From: Morganella morganii_D
GTDB lineage: Bacteria > Pseudomonadota > Gammaproteobacteria > Enterobacterales > Enterobacteriaceae
NCBI GenBank assembly: GCA_044772875.1
Contig: CP173058.1
Coordinates: 744,001 to 808,000, forward strand
DNA: 64,000 nucleotides
Direction of reading: 5' to 3'
Of this stretch, positions 42,500 through 51,720 are shown piece by piece. The stretch's first letter is position 1, and the number at the start of each line of letters is the position of its first letter. The notes beneath the pieces were generated by a model that ran no database searches, was not told the DNA's origin, and worked only from the letters and a program-made list of their open reading frames with translations. The translations under genes and the position numbers were made by a program.

Positions 42500-44059
42500 A
42501 TGCAGTTACTTCGAAACTTATCCATCCGGTTCGTCATGCTGTCGATACTCGGTATTTTGTGTCTGACACTAGGATGTGTCAGTTTTTACAGTGACTGGTC
42601 ACTGTCGAGAGTATCTGACGGAAATACGACCGATCGTAAGTTAGTCCGCCAGCTGACGGTACTGAATCAGGGAAATGATCAGTATTTCCGTTTTATTTCC
42701 AGACTGAACCGTGAGATGCAGAAAAAAGCGGAAGGGGAAATACCGGATTTAAAACCGTCAGCGGAAGCGATGGAGAATATGGGGTTGCACCTGGCAGAAA
42801 TGAAACGTATTTCCCCGGGGCCGATGAATACACAGATGTCAGAAAGGGTGATTGCCCGCTGGCAGGCACTCTATGACGAGGGTGTCAAAATCCAGATGCA
42901 GCTGGCAGAGCAGGGGGATCAGACGGGTTACCGCAAACAGTCCCATGATGTCACGCCGCAGCTGAGTAAAGAATTTGGTGCCGCCAGCCTTGAGTTTACA
43001 CAAGTGGCGGAATCTCTGATCGAACAAACCCGCACGCTGGTGGACGGCCTGATGACCACCACGCGGATTGTGATTATCAGCGGCACACTGTTTGGTCTGC
43101 TGATCCTGATTTTTGCTGATCGCTACCTGGTGAAAATGATGCAGCGTCCGCTGATTAATATCCGGCAGCATTTCCGCCGTATTGCCGGCGGGGATCTCAG
43201 TCAGCCGGTGGAAAGTGGCGCGGCCGGGCGCAATTGCGTCGGAAAATTATTCCCGTTGCTCAGTGAAATGCAGGACAGTCTGCGGGATGCGGTCAGTTCT
43301 ATCCGCGAAGGCAGTGATACCCTGCGGGACAGTGCGTCTGAGATTGCACGCGGCAATACGGATCTCTCTTCCCGTACCGGGCAGCAGGCAGCGGCACTGG
43401 AAGAAACTGCCGCCAGTATGGAAGAGATCACTGCGACGGTGAAACTGAATGCGGATCACGCGCATCATGCCAGCGAACTGGCGGAGGTCACTTCTTCAAC
43501 GGCGCATCAGGGTCATGAGATGATCGCCGCTGTTATCCGCACAATGGACGAAATTTCCGAGAGTTCACGAAAGATTGCTGAAATAACCAATGTGATCAAC
43601 AGCATTGCCTTCCAGACTAATATTCTGGCGCTGAATGCTTCGATTGAAGCGGCGCGGGCCGGTGTTCACGGACGCGGCTTTATGGTGGTGGCCGGTGAGG
43701 TACGGACACTGGCCAGCAACAGTGCGGATGCGGCCAAAGAGATTGAACGGCTGATAGCCAATGCTGTGTCCCGCGTTGACCTGGGCATTAAACTGGTGGC
43801 CGGCGGCGGGGAGACCATGGAGGAGATTGTCCGTGCATCCGGTGAGGTGACGGCTATCATGAAAGAAATTGCTATCGCATCTGAGGAGCAGACCAAAGGG
43901 ATCTTACAGGTCGGTACCGCTATTACTCAGATGGATACTGTCACCCAGCAGAATGCCTCGCTGGTCAGCAATGTCTCCGACACAGCCGCCGGTCTGGAAT
44001 TACAGACACGGGTACTGCAAAACTCAGTACAGAAATTCCGCCTGAGTGCCGCTGACTGA
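42500..44059 (+). CDS. Methyl-accepting chemotaxis protein
   Basis: The start is set at 42500 (MQLLRNLSIRF) with AAAGGAAAC upstream, giving 519 residues. A transmembrane helix (MLSILGILCLTLGCVSF), a ~160-residue four-helix-type periplasmic sensor, a second helix (IVIISGTLFGLLILIFA), a HAMP linker and a long signalling coil follow. The hairpin tip is clear: IAFQTNILALNASIEAARAG, then VAGEVRTLASNSA. It ends KFRLSAAD and lacks the C-terminal NWETF pentapeptide that binds CheR in Tsr/Tar. Its ligand is unknown. It converges on the MerR gene with a 6-bp gap. Confidence 0.95.
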   Translation: MQLLRNLSIRFVMLSILGILCLTLGCVSFYSDWSLSRVSDGNTTDRKLVRQLTVLNQGNDQYFRFISRLNREMQKKAEGEIPDLKPSAEAMENMGLHLAEMKRISPGPMNTQMSERVIARWQALYDEGVKIQMQLAEQGDQTGYRKQSHDVTPQLSKEFGAASLEFTQVAESLIEQTRTLVDGLMTTTRIVIISGTLFGLLILIFADRYLVKMMQRPLINIRQHFRRIAGGDLSQPVESGAAGRNCVGKLFPLLSEMQDSLRDAVSSIREGSDTLRDSASEIARGNTDLSSRTGQQAAALEETAASMEEITATVKLNADHAHHASELAEVTSSTAHQGHEMIAAVIRTMDEISESSRKIAEITNVINSIAFQTNILALNASIEAARAGVHGRGFMVVAGEVRTLASNSADAAKEIERLIANAVSRVDLGIKLVAGGGETMEEIVRASGEVTAIMKEIAIASEEQTKGILQVGTAITQMDTVTQQNASLVSNVSDTAAGLELQTRVLQNSVQKFRLSAAD

Positions 44060-44065
44060 AACAAC

Positions 44066-44434
44066 TCAGATTGCTGCCGTGGTCAGTAAATCACGGTCGT
44101 AATCTGTTTTTCTTTCCGGGTGCTGAAAATGCTCATTCAGCACTGTTATCTGCTGCTGTAATACCCCGCTGTGTGCCGGCAGTAAATCTATACGCGCCTG
44201 CGCCGTTTCCTCTCCCTGAGACCGTAAATCTGCATAATGTTTTACGGATTTCAGCGGCATTCCGGTTTCTTTCAGTCGTATGATAAAGGTGACCCATTCC
44301 GCATCGCGGGCGGAGTAACTGCGGTGATTATTTGCCCGGCGCAGCGGGATAAGAATGCCTTCTTTTTCATAAAACCGCAGAGTATGGATACTGAAACCGG
44401 TTAAGGCAGAAAACGTGCTGATGGAATAATGCAT
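44066..44434 (-). CDS. MerR-family transcriptional regulator
   Basis: The 122-residue protein has the MerR winged helix at the front (ISTFSALTGFSIHTLRFYEK, REGILIPLRR-like, NHRSYSARDAEWV) and a helical dimerisation segment with LKETGMPLKSVKHYADL; this is the subgroup often paired with short-chain dehydrogenases or aldo-keto reductases. No metal-binding Cys cluster is seen. It is divergent from a truncated SDR gene, with a typical MerR promoter between them, so the regulator has outlived its target. Confidence 0.92.
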   Translation of the reverse strand: MHYSISTFSALTGFSIHTLRFYEKEGILIPLRRANNHRSYSARDAEWVTFIIRLKETGMPLKSVKHYADLRSQGEETAQARIDLLPAHSGVLQQQITVLNEHFQHPERKTDYDRDLLTTAAI

Positions 44435-44445
44435 ACAGAAACCTC

Positions 44446-44476
44446 TTGACCCGGAGTGAACTCTATCTTTTACGCT
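44446..44476 (+). promoter_or_regulatory. MerR-type promoter/operator
   Basis: A TTGACC -35 (44446-44451) and TACGCT -10 (44471-44476) are 19 bp apart, the over-long spacing that MerR proteins correct by twisting DNA. The spacer holds a dyad around GGAGTGAACTC. It reads towards the SDR fragment at 44505. Confidence 0.7.
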
Positions 44477-44504
44477 CCGCAGACTAATGTTAAAGGAGGT
44501 TTGT

Positions 44505-44621
44505 ATGAACAGTCAGAATTATGTGGTTATCACCGGAGCCGGTTCCGGTATCGGACGGACTCTTGCAGCCGCTTTTGTGCGCCGGGGTGATTGCTGTCTC
44601 TCTGCTTTATTGATAGTGTGA
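44505..44621 (+). pseudogene. Truncated short-chain dehydrogenase/reductase (SDR) gene
   Basis: A perfect AAAGGAGG site precedes an ATG and 38 codons: NYVVITGAGSGIGRTLAAAF gives the SDR cofactor motif TGxxxGIG, but the frame ends after RRGDCCLSALLIV. The other ~200 residues, including the catalytic YxxxK, are gone, and a GNAT gene begins 34 bp on. The expression signals remain intact, so this is a recent-looking deletion. Confidence 0.85.
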
Positions 44622-44655
44622 GGTAACTCTCATTTTTCAGGCTGGATACCTTTTT

Positions 44656-45189
44656 ATGCTGCAATTACTTCCGGTTACCTCACCGGCTGACCCGGTACTC
44701 AATAATATTCGTCCGCTGTATGAGTCTGCTTTTCCGCTGCATGAGCAGCGCACGCGGGCGGGACGGGATAAACTGTTTTCTCAGCCCGGCTATTATTTGT
44801 ATCAGATAAGGGACAATGACCGTTTTGCCGGATTTACCGGCTGCTGGCAGATTGGCACATTGTTTTATATTGAACACATTGCCATTGCGCCGGAGCTGCG
44901 CGGCAGTGGTGCCGGGCAGCGGTCGTTATCACTTTTTTGTCAGGAAAAGCAGCGTGTTGTTCTGGAAATTGATCCGCTGACGGATGAGGTGGCCCGTCGT
45001 CGGCTGCGTTTTTATCAGCACTGCGGTTTTGCCGTCAATGACTATGTTCACCATCACCCGGCTTACCGCCCGGAATTCCCGCCGCACGAACTGATGATCC
45101 TGAGTTATCCGCAGGTTATTAATCATGAAGAATATCAGCAAGTTAAATCCTTTCTTGCCTGCCGTGTTATGACGGAAAATCTGTTGTAG
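44656..45189 (+). CDS. GNAT-family N-acetyltransferase
   Basis: The 177-residue protein shows the GNAT core: strand 4 with LFYIEHIAIAPELRGSGAGQ, including the acetyl-CoA loop RGSGAG, then EIDPLTDEVARRRLRFYQHC typical of strand 5 and helix 4. The family covers many small acetyl-transferases; nothing shows the substrate. It ends 113 bp before the ornithine decarboxylase start, and may be co-transcribed. Confidence 0.88.
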   Translation: MLQLLPVTSPADPVLNNIRPLYESAFPLHEQRTRAGRDKLFSQPGYYLYQIRDNDRFAGFTGCWQIGTLFYIEHIAIAPELRGSGAGQRSLSLFCQEKQRVVLEIDPLTDEVARRRLRFYQHCGFAVNDYVHHHPAYRPEFPPHELMILSYPQVINHEEYQQVKSFLACRVMTENLL

Positions 45190-45302
45190 TTCCGGACTCC
45201 CCGCATGTTATGATGACCGCCTTGCCGGCGGTCTGTCCGCCGGTTTCCGTACTGTGCTCCGCTGACAGCTGTTGTTTGCGGAGAAGACTTTGCAGGGTTG
45301 CC

Positions 45303-47483
45303 ATGAACAGGAAAAAATGTGCTGTCAGTGCGCTGCTCAGCAGTATGCCGGGTCTCCCGTACGAAACGGTTTTTCTCAGTGAGTGTGATTTCACGGTGGT
45401 ATCTGTGTGTCTGGTGACACCGGAAGATACCGGCAACGGGCAACTGGCACTGATCCGGCAGCAGGGCTTTGGTCAGCCGGTTTTTATGGTGACCCGCGAC
45501 GGCGAAATGCCGGCGGAGCCGTTACCTGAAGGTATCAGCGGGGTTATCGATCTCAGCCGGGATGACAGCCGCACTTACCGTGACATATTGCTCCGTGCGG
45601 TGCAGGCGTATGAAGAGAGCCTGCTGCCGCCGTTTTTCGGGCGGATGAAACACTATACCGCGCAGCAGAATATCTCCTTTGCCTGTCCCGGCCATCAGGG
45701 CGGGGAGTTTTTTCGCCGCCATCCTGCCGGACAGCAGTTTACAGATTACTTCGGTGATGCACTGTTCCGTGCTGATCTCTGCAATGCGGACACCGCACTG
45801 GGCGATCTCATGATCCATGAAGGGGCGGCGCTGGCAGCACAACAGCATGCCGCGAAAGTCTTTCATGCGGACAAAACCTGGTTTGTGCTCAACGGCACAT
45901 CCTCATCCAATAAAGTGGTACTGAATGCTCTGCTGACACCGGGTGATCTGGTGTTGTTCGACCGCAACAACCACAAATCCAATCATCACGGTGCGCTGAT
46001 CCAGGCGGGTGCCACACCGGTTTATCTGGAGGCGGCGCGTAACCCGTTCGGTTTTATCGGCGGTATTGATGCACATTGTTTTGACGGGGACTACCTGCGG
46101 GCACTGGCAGCAGAAGCTGCACCGGAAAAAGCGGGGGATAAACGCCCGTTCCGCCTGGCAGTGATTCAGCTGGGAACCTATGACGGCACCGTATATAACG
46201 CCCGTCAGGTGGTGGACAGCATCGGATCGTTGTGTGATTACATTTTGTTTGATTCTGCATGGGTCGGTTATGAGCAGTTTATCCCGGTGATGCAGATGTG
46301 TTCGCCGATGCTGCTTGAACTGAATGAAAATGATCCGGGGATTCTGGTGACACAATCTGTCCACAAACAGATGGCCGGATTCTCCCAGGCTTCTCAGATC
46401 CACAAAAAAGATAAACATATCAAAGGACAGGAGCGCTATGTATCCTTCCGGCAGATGAATAATGCCTTTATGATGCATGCATCCACCAGCCCGTTTTATC
46501 CGCTGTTTGCCGCACTGGATGTGAACGCGAAAATCCATGCCGGGGAAGCCGGGCGGCGCCTGTGGGCGGAATGTGTCAGAACAGGGATAGAAGCCCGTAA
46601 ATTGCTGCTTAAAACCTGTCAGCATATCCGCCCCTTTATCCCGGATACCGTGAACGGCCGTCCGTGGGCAGAGGCGGAAACGGATGTTATCGCCGCAGAC
46701 CGGCGCTTTTTTAACTTTGTGCCGGGCGAGAGCTGGCACGGCTTTGAGGGTTATGCGGACGATCAGTATTTTGTCGATCCCTGCAAATTATTGCTGACCA
46801 CCCCCGGGGTGGCGGTCAGCAGCGGGGAGTATGAGGACTTCGGCGTTCCGGCGACGATTCTGGCATATTATCTGCGCGAAAATCTGATTGTCGCGGAAAA
46901 ATGCGACCTGAACTCCATTCTGTTTCTGCTGACACCGGCAGAAACGCCGGAAAAAATGCAGCGGCTGATCCGTCAGATTGCCCTGTTTGAGCAACTACTG
47001 GACAGCGACGCAGCACTGGAAACAGTCCTGCCGTCACTGTGCTGCACATATCCGGCGCGTTATGCGGGATACACACTGCGCCGGTTATGTCAGGAGATGC
47101 ATAACCTGTTTGTGAAACATAATGTCAAACAGCGCCAGAAAGAGATGTTCCGCCGCCGCTGTTTCCCGGCGGTGCGGATGTCGCCGAAAGCGGCGCATAC
47201 CGAATTTGTCCGTGGTAATACGGAACGGGTGGCCGTGTCGGAGATTGCCGGACGTATTGCGGCGGAAGGGGCGCTGCCGTATCCGCCGGGTGTATTGTGC
47301 GTGGTGCCGGGGGAAATCTGGGAAGCCCCGGTTCAGCGCTATTTTCTGGCGCTGGAAGAGATTGCCGATCGCTTTCCGGGTTTCGCACCGGAATTACAGG
47401 GTGCCTGTATTGAACAGGATGACAGCGGACATCAGCGTGTATACGCCTGTGTTATCCGCGATCAGCAGGGGGAAGGACAATGA
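45303..47483 (+). CDS. speC: Ornithine decarboxylase (SpeC/SpeF type)
   Basis: The enzyme is a PLP-dependent decarboxylase making putrescine and CO2 from ornithine. The start at 45303 (MNRKKCAVSAL) gives 726 residues, between E. coli SpeC (711) and SpeF (732). The CheY-like wing domain comes first, then the PLP domain with FACPGHQGGEFF, FDRNNHKSNHHGALIQAGAT, FDSAWVGYEQF and the lysine motif TQSVHKQMAGFSQ, and a C-terminal domain ending YACVIRDQQGEGQ. It is closer to SpeC in sequence. No potE antiporter follows; a hairpin at 45225-45243 precedes it. Confidence 0.94.
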   Translation: MNRKKCAVSALLSSMPGLPYETVFLSECDFTVVSVCLVTPEDTGNGQLALIRQQGFGQPVFMVTRDGEMPAEPLPEGISGVIDLSRDDSRTYRDILLRAVQAYEESLLPPFFGRMKHYTAQQNISFACPGHQGGEFFRRHPAGQQFTDYFGDALFRADLCNADTALGDLMIHEGAALAAQQHAAKVFHADKTWFVLNGTSSSNKVVLNALLTPGDLVLFDRNNHKSNHHGALIQAGATPVYLEAARNPFGFIGGIDAHCFDGDYLRALAAEAAPEKAGDKRPFRLAVIQLGTYDGTVYNARQVVDSIGSLCDYILFDSAWVGYEQFIPVMQMCSPMLLELNENDPGILVTQSVHKQMAGFSQASQIHKKDKHIKGQERYVSFRQMNNAFMMHASTSPFYPLFAALDVNAKIHAGEAGRRLWAECVRTGIEARKLLLKTCQHIRPFIPDTVNGRPWAEAETDVIAADRRFFNFVPGESWHGFEGYADDQYFVDPCKLLLTTPGVAVSSGEYEDFGVPATILAYYLRENLIVAEKCDLNSILFLLTPAETPEKMQRLIRQIALFEQLLDSDAALETVLPSLCCTYPARYAGYTLRRLCQEMHNLFVKHNVKQRQKEMFRRRCFPAVRMSPKAAHTEFVRGNTERVAVSEIAGRIAAEGALPYPPGVLCVVPGEIWEAPVQRYFLALEEIADRFPGFAPELQGACIEQDDSGHQRVYACVIRDQQGEGQ

Positions 47484-47608
47484 CAGCAGAACAGTTTCAT
47501 CAGCGTATACAGGAAAATCCCGGAATATCCTGTTTATTTTTAATTATTCCGGGATTTATTATTTATTCTCCGCGGTGTGAGCAAATGCGTGACAAAACCA
47601 GTCACTGA
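47480..47608 (+). CDS. 42-codon ORF overlapping the ornithine decarboxylase stop
   Basis: An ATG overlaps the decarboxylase TGA (ATGA) and opens MTAEQFHQRIQENPGISC, then a hydrophobic run (LFLIIPGFIIY) and a stop at 47608. The terminator hairpin lies within it and its 3' end is antisense to the LysR gene. Coupling makes translation possible; it may be a truncated downstream gene or chance. Confidence 0.25.
   Translation: MTAEQFHQRIQENPGISCLFLIIPGFIIYSPRCEQMRDKTSH
47515..47557. terminator. Bidirectional terminator between speC and lysR
   Basis: AAATCCCGGAAT (47515-47526) and ATTCCGGGATTT (47546-47557) make a perfect 12-bp stem with a T/A-rich 19-base loop and A/T-rich flanks. It would serve both converging genes. 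Confidence 0.85.
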
Positions 47609-48482
47609 CTGCACTGATCATCACCTGATCGGCGCTGTGACGGTTATGCAGCAGATAAAAACCTTTGCCGGAATGTAGTGTCAGCGCCGGAAATAACGGA
47701 ATGAGGGTCTGTTGTGCCAGTTCATGTTCCAGCAGAAAATCATTGGCAATCAGAACACCCTGCTGATGCACTGCTGCATCAATCGCCAGTAAAAACTGAT
47801 CGAAATGCAATCCGGCTGTGAACGGTATACCACCGGAAGGTATCGCTGCATATTGTTCCAGCCAGGCATTCCAGTAAGGATAGAGTGTGGTATGCAGCAG
47901 TACGGCATTTTTCAGATCCGCCGGGCTGCTGAGTGACAGCCGGGCAGCATAAGCAGGATGACAAAACAGGCGGCAGGGCGCATCGGACAACAGCACCCGG
48001 GCGGGTTGCGCCCGGGATAAATCGGTATAGCGGACAGCCAGGTCCACATTGTCTTTTTCCAGCGAAATTAGTGCCGCCGTGGCATTCAGGTGCAGATCCA
48101 GACCCGGAAAGGTGCGGACAAAATCACTCATCCTGGGGGAAAACCATTTGGAGGCCAGCCCGGGCGGCATGGAAAGGGTCAGGGTATGGTGTGCCGCATA
48201 GCGGATTTTCTCGCTGGCAGCCCGGATTTGTTCCAGCGCCGGCTGAATTAAGCGATAGTATTTCTGTCCTGTCTCAGTCACCGTCAGTTTGCGGATTTCA
48301 CGCACAAACAACATCATACCCAGTCCCTTTTCCAGCTTTTTTATCTGCTGACTGACCGCTCCCGGCGTGATATGCAGGGATTCTGCCGCTTTAATAAAAC
48401 TGCCGAGCCGGACACTGGCTTCAAAGGCCAGTAATGCTTTCATCGGCGGATAATGGTTCATGAAATAGTTTTTCTCTTTCAT
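47559..48482 (-). CDS. LysR-family regulator (GcvA-like)
   Basis: The 307-residue protein has the LysR HTH at the front (FIKAAESLHITPGAVSQQIK) and a periplasmic-binding-like effector domain; the opening ALLAFEASVRLGSF and PGLDLHLNATA resemble the GcvA branch. An ATG at 48461 (MNHYPPMKALL) is an alternative start. It is divergent from an EamA transporter gene across 77 bp and probably regulates it; the ligand is unknown. Confidence 0.92.
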   Translation of the reverse strand: MKEKNYFMNHYPPMKALLAFEASVRLGSFIKAAESLHITPGAVSQQIKKLEKGLGMMLFVREIRKLTVTETGQKYYRLIQPALEQIRAASEKIRYAAHHTLTLSMPPGLASKWFSPRMSDFVRTFPGLDLHLNATAALISLEKDNVDLAVRYTDLSRAQPARVLLSDAPCRLFCHPAYAARLSLSSPADLKNAVLLHTTLYPYWNAWLEQYAAIPSGGIPFTAGLHFDQFLLAIDAAVHQQGVLIANDFLLEHELAQQTLIPLFPALTLHSGKGFYLLHNRHSADQVMISAVSDWFCHAFAHTAENK

Positions 48483-48559
48483 AAGGCAATTTAAATCGGT
48501 TGTAGCACAGCCCCGGATTCAGAACAATAGCCCTGTCAGAAAAAAGGGGTACTAATGGT

Positions 48560-49474
48560 ATGAACAGTAAAACGGCATCAGCCTTTGCGTTCCTCGGGAT
48601 TATCTGGGGAACCAACTTTATTTTTATGCGGCAGGCAAGTGAGTGGATCTCGCCGGTGCAGATTGTGTTTTTGCGGGTGTTATGCGGTTTTGTGCCGATT
48701 GCGGTGATGGCGTGGATGCAGAAAGCCATGCGCCGCGAGCACCTGAAATACACCGGGCATTTCCTGGTGATGGCGCTGCTGGCAACGGTAATTTATTACT
48801 GGGCGTTTGCTTCCGGTACTTCATTGCTGCTCTCCGGGGTATCCGGTGTGCTCAGCGGGGCGATTCCGCTGTTCTCGTTTATTGTCGCGGTGATTTTTCT
48901 GCGTCAGGAAAAAATCACGGTGATGCGTCTGTGCGGGCTGATGTTCGGTTTTGCCGGGGTGATTCTGATCGCCAAACCGTGGCAGGTCAGCGGGGAGAGT
49001 ATCAGCCTTGCCGGGGTGGGTTATATGATTATGGGATCACTGAGTGTGGGGATTTCATTTGTGTATGCCAAAAAATTTCTGGCTGATAAACAGATTGCCC
49101 CGCTGGCGCTGACTACCTATCAGATTGGCTTTGCTCTGCTGATCCTGGCCTGCATCACGCCGTTTACCGGCATTACCGCGATTGCGCAGGACCGCACTGC
49201 CAGTCTCGGGCTGATTATCGGGCTGGGATTGCTCGGCACCGGAGTAGCTTATCTGACGTATTACTATCTGATTCTGAATCTGGGAGCCGTGGTGGCATCA
49301 TCCGTGACGTATATTCCGCCGGTGGTGGCGCTGATTGTCGGTTTCCTGGCGGCCGATGAGCAACCCGGGCTGACGGCGATTCTGTCGATGGTGCTGATTA
49401 TGAGTGGTGTCTTCTTATTACAGCGTCCTTCGCGCCGTCCGGAAGCGGAGAAGGACGCTGAGACTGTGCAGTAA
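48560..49474 (+). CDS. EamA/DMT-family inner-membrane transporter
   Basis: The 304-residue protein has ten predicted membrane helices in two EamA repeats: the first opens FAFLGIIWGTNFIFMRQASE, the second GVGYMIMGSLSVGISFVYAK. The helix with SVTYIPPVVALIVGFLAADE is typical of DMT metabolite exporters. Substrate is not predictable. Divergent from the LysR gene, with a short spacer that should hold both promoters. Confidence 0.93.
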   Translation: MNSKTASAFAFLGIIWGTNFIFMRQASEWISPVQIVFLRVLCGFVPIAVMAWMQKAMRREHLKYTGHFLVMALLATVIYYWAFASGTSLLLSGVSGVLSGAIPLFSFIVAVIFLRQEKITVMRLCGLMFGFAGVILIAKPWQVSGESISLAGVGYMIMGSLSVGISFVYAKKFLADKQIAPLALTTYQIGFALLILACITPFTGITAIAQDRTASLGLIIGLGLLGTGVAYLTYYYLILNLGAVVASSVTYIPPVVALIVGFLAADEQPGLTAILSMVLIMSGVFLLQRPSRRPEAEKDAETVQ

Positions 49475-49492
49475 CATTCCGGGGTACCAAAC

Positions 49493-50029
49493 CTATCTTT
49501 TTATTGTTTGTTCGATTTGAGTCGCATTTCCTGCCCCGCCATCACTGTCGCGGGGCTTTTTTTCACCCGCGAACTGCATCACCAGCACACCGGCCACCAC
49601 CAGGCTGATACCGGCGAGTTTAGCTATCTGAACCGGCTGTTTCGGCATACCGAACAGACCAAAGTGTTCAATCAGGGCGGAAATCACCAGCTGGCCGGCA
49701 ATCACCATCACGAAAAAAGTAATACCGCCGATTTTCGGCACCAGGATCAGGGCAGAAGTCAGATACAGCATCCCGGCAATACCACCTATCCAAATCCAGA
49801 ACGGCTGATGCAGTAAATCTGCACTTAATACCGGCTTTGGAACTTTGAAGATAAATAATAACGGTGCTAAAACAATAATACTGATTAATAATGATACCAG
49901 ACTGGCCCACAACGGATGACCCAGATGGCGTGCTAATACTGCATTGCTGACAGCCTGTACCGGCACAATAGCTCCGGCAAAAAAGGCACAGATAATCAGC
50001 GCAATAGCGGATAATGATAAAGTTGACAT
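49493..50029 (-). CDS. DMT-superfamily protein, DUF606 (YdcZ-like)
   Basis: The start is set at 50029 (MSTLSLSAIALIICAFFAG) with GGGAGG upstream, giving 178 residues; the longer frame adds a hydrophilic extension. Five hydrophobic segments and the stretches AVSNAVLARHLGHPLWASLVS and GGIAGMLYLTSALILVPKIG match DUF606/YdcZ, half-size relatives of DMT transporters that work as dimers. It is divergent from a LysR gene. Confidence 0.9.
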   Translation of the reverse strand: MSTLSLSAIALIICAFFAGAIVPVQAVSNAVLARHLGHPLWASLVSLLISIIVLAPLLFIFKVPKPVLSADLLHQPFWIWIGGIAGMLYLTSALILVPKIGGITFFVMVIAGQLVISALIEHFGLFGMPKQPVQIAKLAGISLVVAGVLVMQFAGEKKPRDSDGGAGNATQIEQTIKR

Positions 50030-50123
50030 AGTGGCCTCCCTGGTTAACGTTTTATTAACATCAATCATAGGTGATTCCCGGCAGAACCGGAAATGATCAA
50101 TTTTATATGGCACTATTCGTACA

Positions 50124-51017
50124 ATGAATAATATAAAGAAACTTGATTTAAATCAGCTTGTTACCCTGCATGCATTACTGCGTGAACGCCATGTCAGCCG
50201 GGCGGCGGTGTCTCTGCACCGCAGCCAGCCTGCTGTCAGCCATACACTGAATCAGTTGCGGGAGTTATTTCAGGATCCGCTGCTTATCCGCAGACAGGGG
50301 CGCTATCATCTTTCCGGTAAGGCGGAAACACTGTATGTGCCGCTGACACAGGCACTGAGTCAGCTCGATGACCTGATAGCACAACAGGATTTCAGGCCGG
50401 AAAACTGTACCCGGCGCTTTAATATTGCGATGTCCGATTACGGGGCGGCAATTTTCAGTGCAAAATTAATTCGTTATCTGCGCAGTGCCGCACCGCAGGT
50501 TGATCTGCAAATCTGGCAGGGCAGCCGTGAGGAGATGCAGGGAAAATTGCAGGAAGGCAGTCTCGATCTGGCATTCGGGGTGTTTAACGCCACGGATTAC
50601 ACCCTCCGCACGAAGACAGTATTTACGGACACCATGGTCAGTGTTGCGGATAAACAATACTGCACCAACGGTACGATGCCGATGGCGGACTGGCTCTCGC
50701 ATCCGCATATTCTGGCGAGTATGAAACCTTATGAAGCCAATGAGATTGACCGGCAGTTACAGCTGCTTAATTACCGGCGGCGCATTGCCGTTTCTGTTCC
50801 TTACTGGCAGATAGCCTCACAACTGCCGGAAGGTACCGACCTGATTCTGACCGTGGCACAGCGGGCACTGCCTGAAATACTCAGCCCGTCATTACAGGTG
50901 TTTGTGCCGCCGCTGACTATCGCACCGCTCAGTTTCCAGATGTTATGGCACCAGCGCAGTGAAGGTGACGCGGTACTCATCTGGCTTCGCGGGGTGGTCA
51001 TGCAGGTGTGTGACTGA
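50124..51017 (+). CDS. LysR-family regulator (NodD/LeuO-like branch)
   Basis: The 297-residue protein begins LDLNQLVTLHALLRERHVSR with the HTH AAVSLHRSQPAVSHTLNQLR, characteristic of the NodD/SyrM branch, followed by an effector domain with FNIAMSDYGAAIFSAKLI. It is divergent from the YdcZ-like gene across 94 bp, which is the likely target region. Ligand unknown. Confidence 0.92.
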   Translation: MNNIKKLDLNQLVTLHALLRERHVSRAAVSLHRSQPAVSHTLNQLRELFQDPLLIRRQGRYHLSGKAETLYVPLTQALSQLDDLIAQQDFRPENCTRRFNIAMSDYGAAIFSAKLIRYLRSAAPQVDLQIWQGSREEMQGKLQEGSLDLAFGVFNATDYTLRTKTVFTDTMVSVADKQYCTNGTMPMADWLSHPHILASMKPYEANEIDRQLQLLNYRRRIAVSVPYWQIASQLPEGTDLILTVAQRALPEILSPSLQVFVPPLTIAPLSFQMLWHQRSEGDAVLIWLRGVVMQVCD

Positions 51018-51025
51018 CAGGAAGG

Positions 51026-51472
51026 TCAGTGTGTTGTCCGGCGGCAGTTTTGCAGTTCCAGCAGGAAAGAGCCGTTATTGCCGCCGGTGCGTTTGTTTAA
51101 ACCAAAGACAAAGCGCTGTTTTGACGGCGTGAAATAGGCAAGCCCGGAGTAGGCACCGGCATAAATCAGCGTATCTTCGCCGATCTCCTGTAAATCCTGC
51201 TTTGACATGGTGGCGAACTGTTTAATCGGCGTCAGCACCGGGGAATGGTAAGGAGACGGTTGCGTATCAAGCACTGTAAAGCGGTCATTGTTAAACAAAA
51301 CGACAGACTCGTGTTGTTTATCCGGAAAATAAAAATCACGCATTGCGCCCTGTTTTCTCTGATAACTGGCGGATGAGATCTCACATTTGTAATAGCCGTT
51401 CAGTGATCTTCCGGCGGCATAGCCGGATAAACAGACTGATAATAATAAGAAAGTTAATAAACGCATAAACAC
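51026..51472 (-). CDS. Hypothetical exported protein
   Basis: The 148-residue precursor has a signal peptide (MRLLTFLLLSVCLSGYAAG), with either the first or third Met as start. The mature part has two Cys (YYKCEIS and LQNCRR near the end) that could form one disulphide, and a beta-rich sequence including ESVVLFNNDRFTVLD and TPSKQRFVFGLNKR. I do not recognise a family. It converges with the LysR gene and is not in an obvious operon. Confidence 0.65.
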   Translation of the reverse strand: MFMRLLTFLLLSVCLSGYAAGRSLNGYYKCEISSASYQRKQGAMRDFYFPDKQHESVVLFNNDRFTVLDTQPSPYHSPVLTPIKQFATMSKQDLQEIGEDTLIYAGAYSGLAYFTPSKQRFVFGLNKRTGGNNGSFLLELQNCRRTTH

Positions 51473-51720
51473 GATAGTTGTTTTTACAAATATTAAGTGT
51501 AATCGGATGCGGTTATCCGCACAATCAGTTCAGTTCAATCTTCCGGAAATCAGCAGAAAGAATAAAGGGCTGAATACGCGTATAATGCAAATTTATAAGC
51601 GCATAGCGGGAAAGTCAGTTTCTGAAACTATCCGGGGATCATCTATACCGGTTTTCCGGATATCCGCGTAATACAGCTGCCCGATATGATTTCCTTACCG
51701 GAGGAGCAACCCGGCGGCGT

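Noticed and set aside
45210..45302. N-terminal extension of ornithine decarboxylase by 31 residues
   Set aside because: The extension is Cys-rich and unlike the family start; the ATG at 45303 fits the length and sequence of SpeC/SpeF.
45903..46739. Long antisense ORF inside the ornithine decarboxylase gene
   Set aside because: Mirror frame of a GC-biased coding region; no domain and no start signals. The same holds for the long antisense frames inside tssM, nifJ and vgrG.
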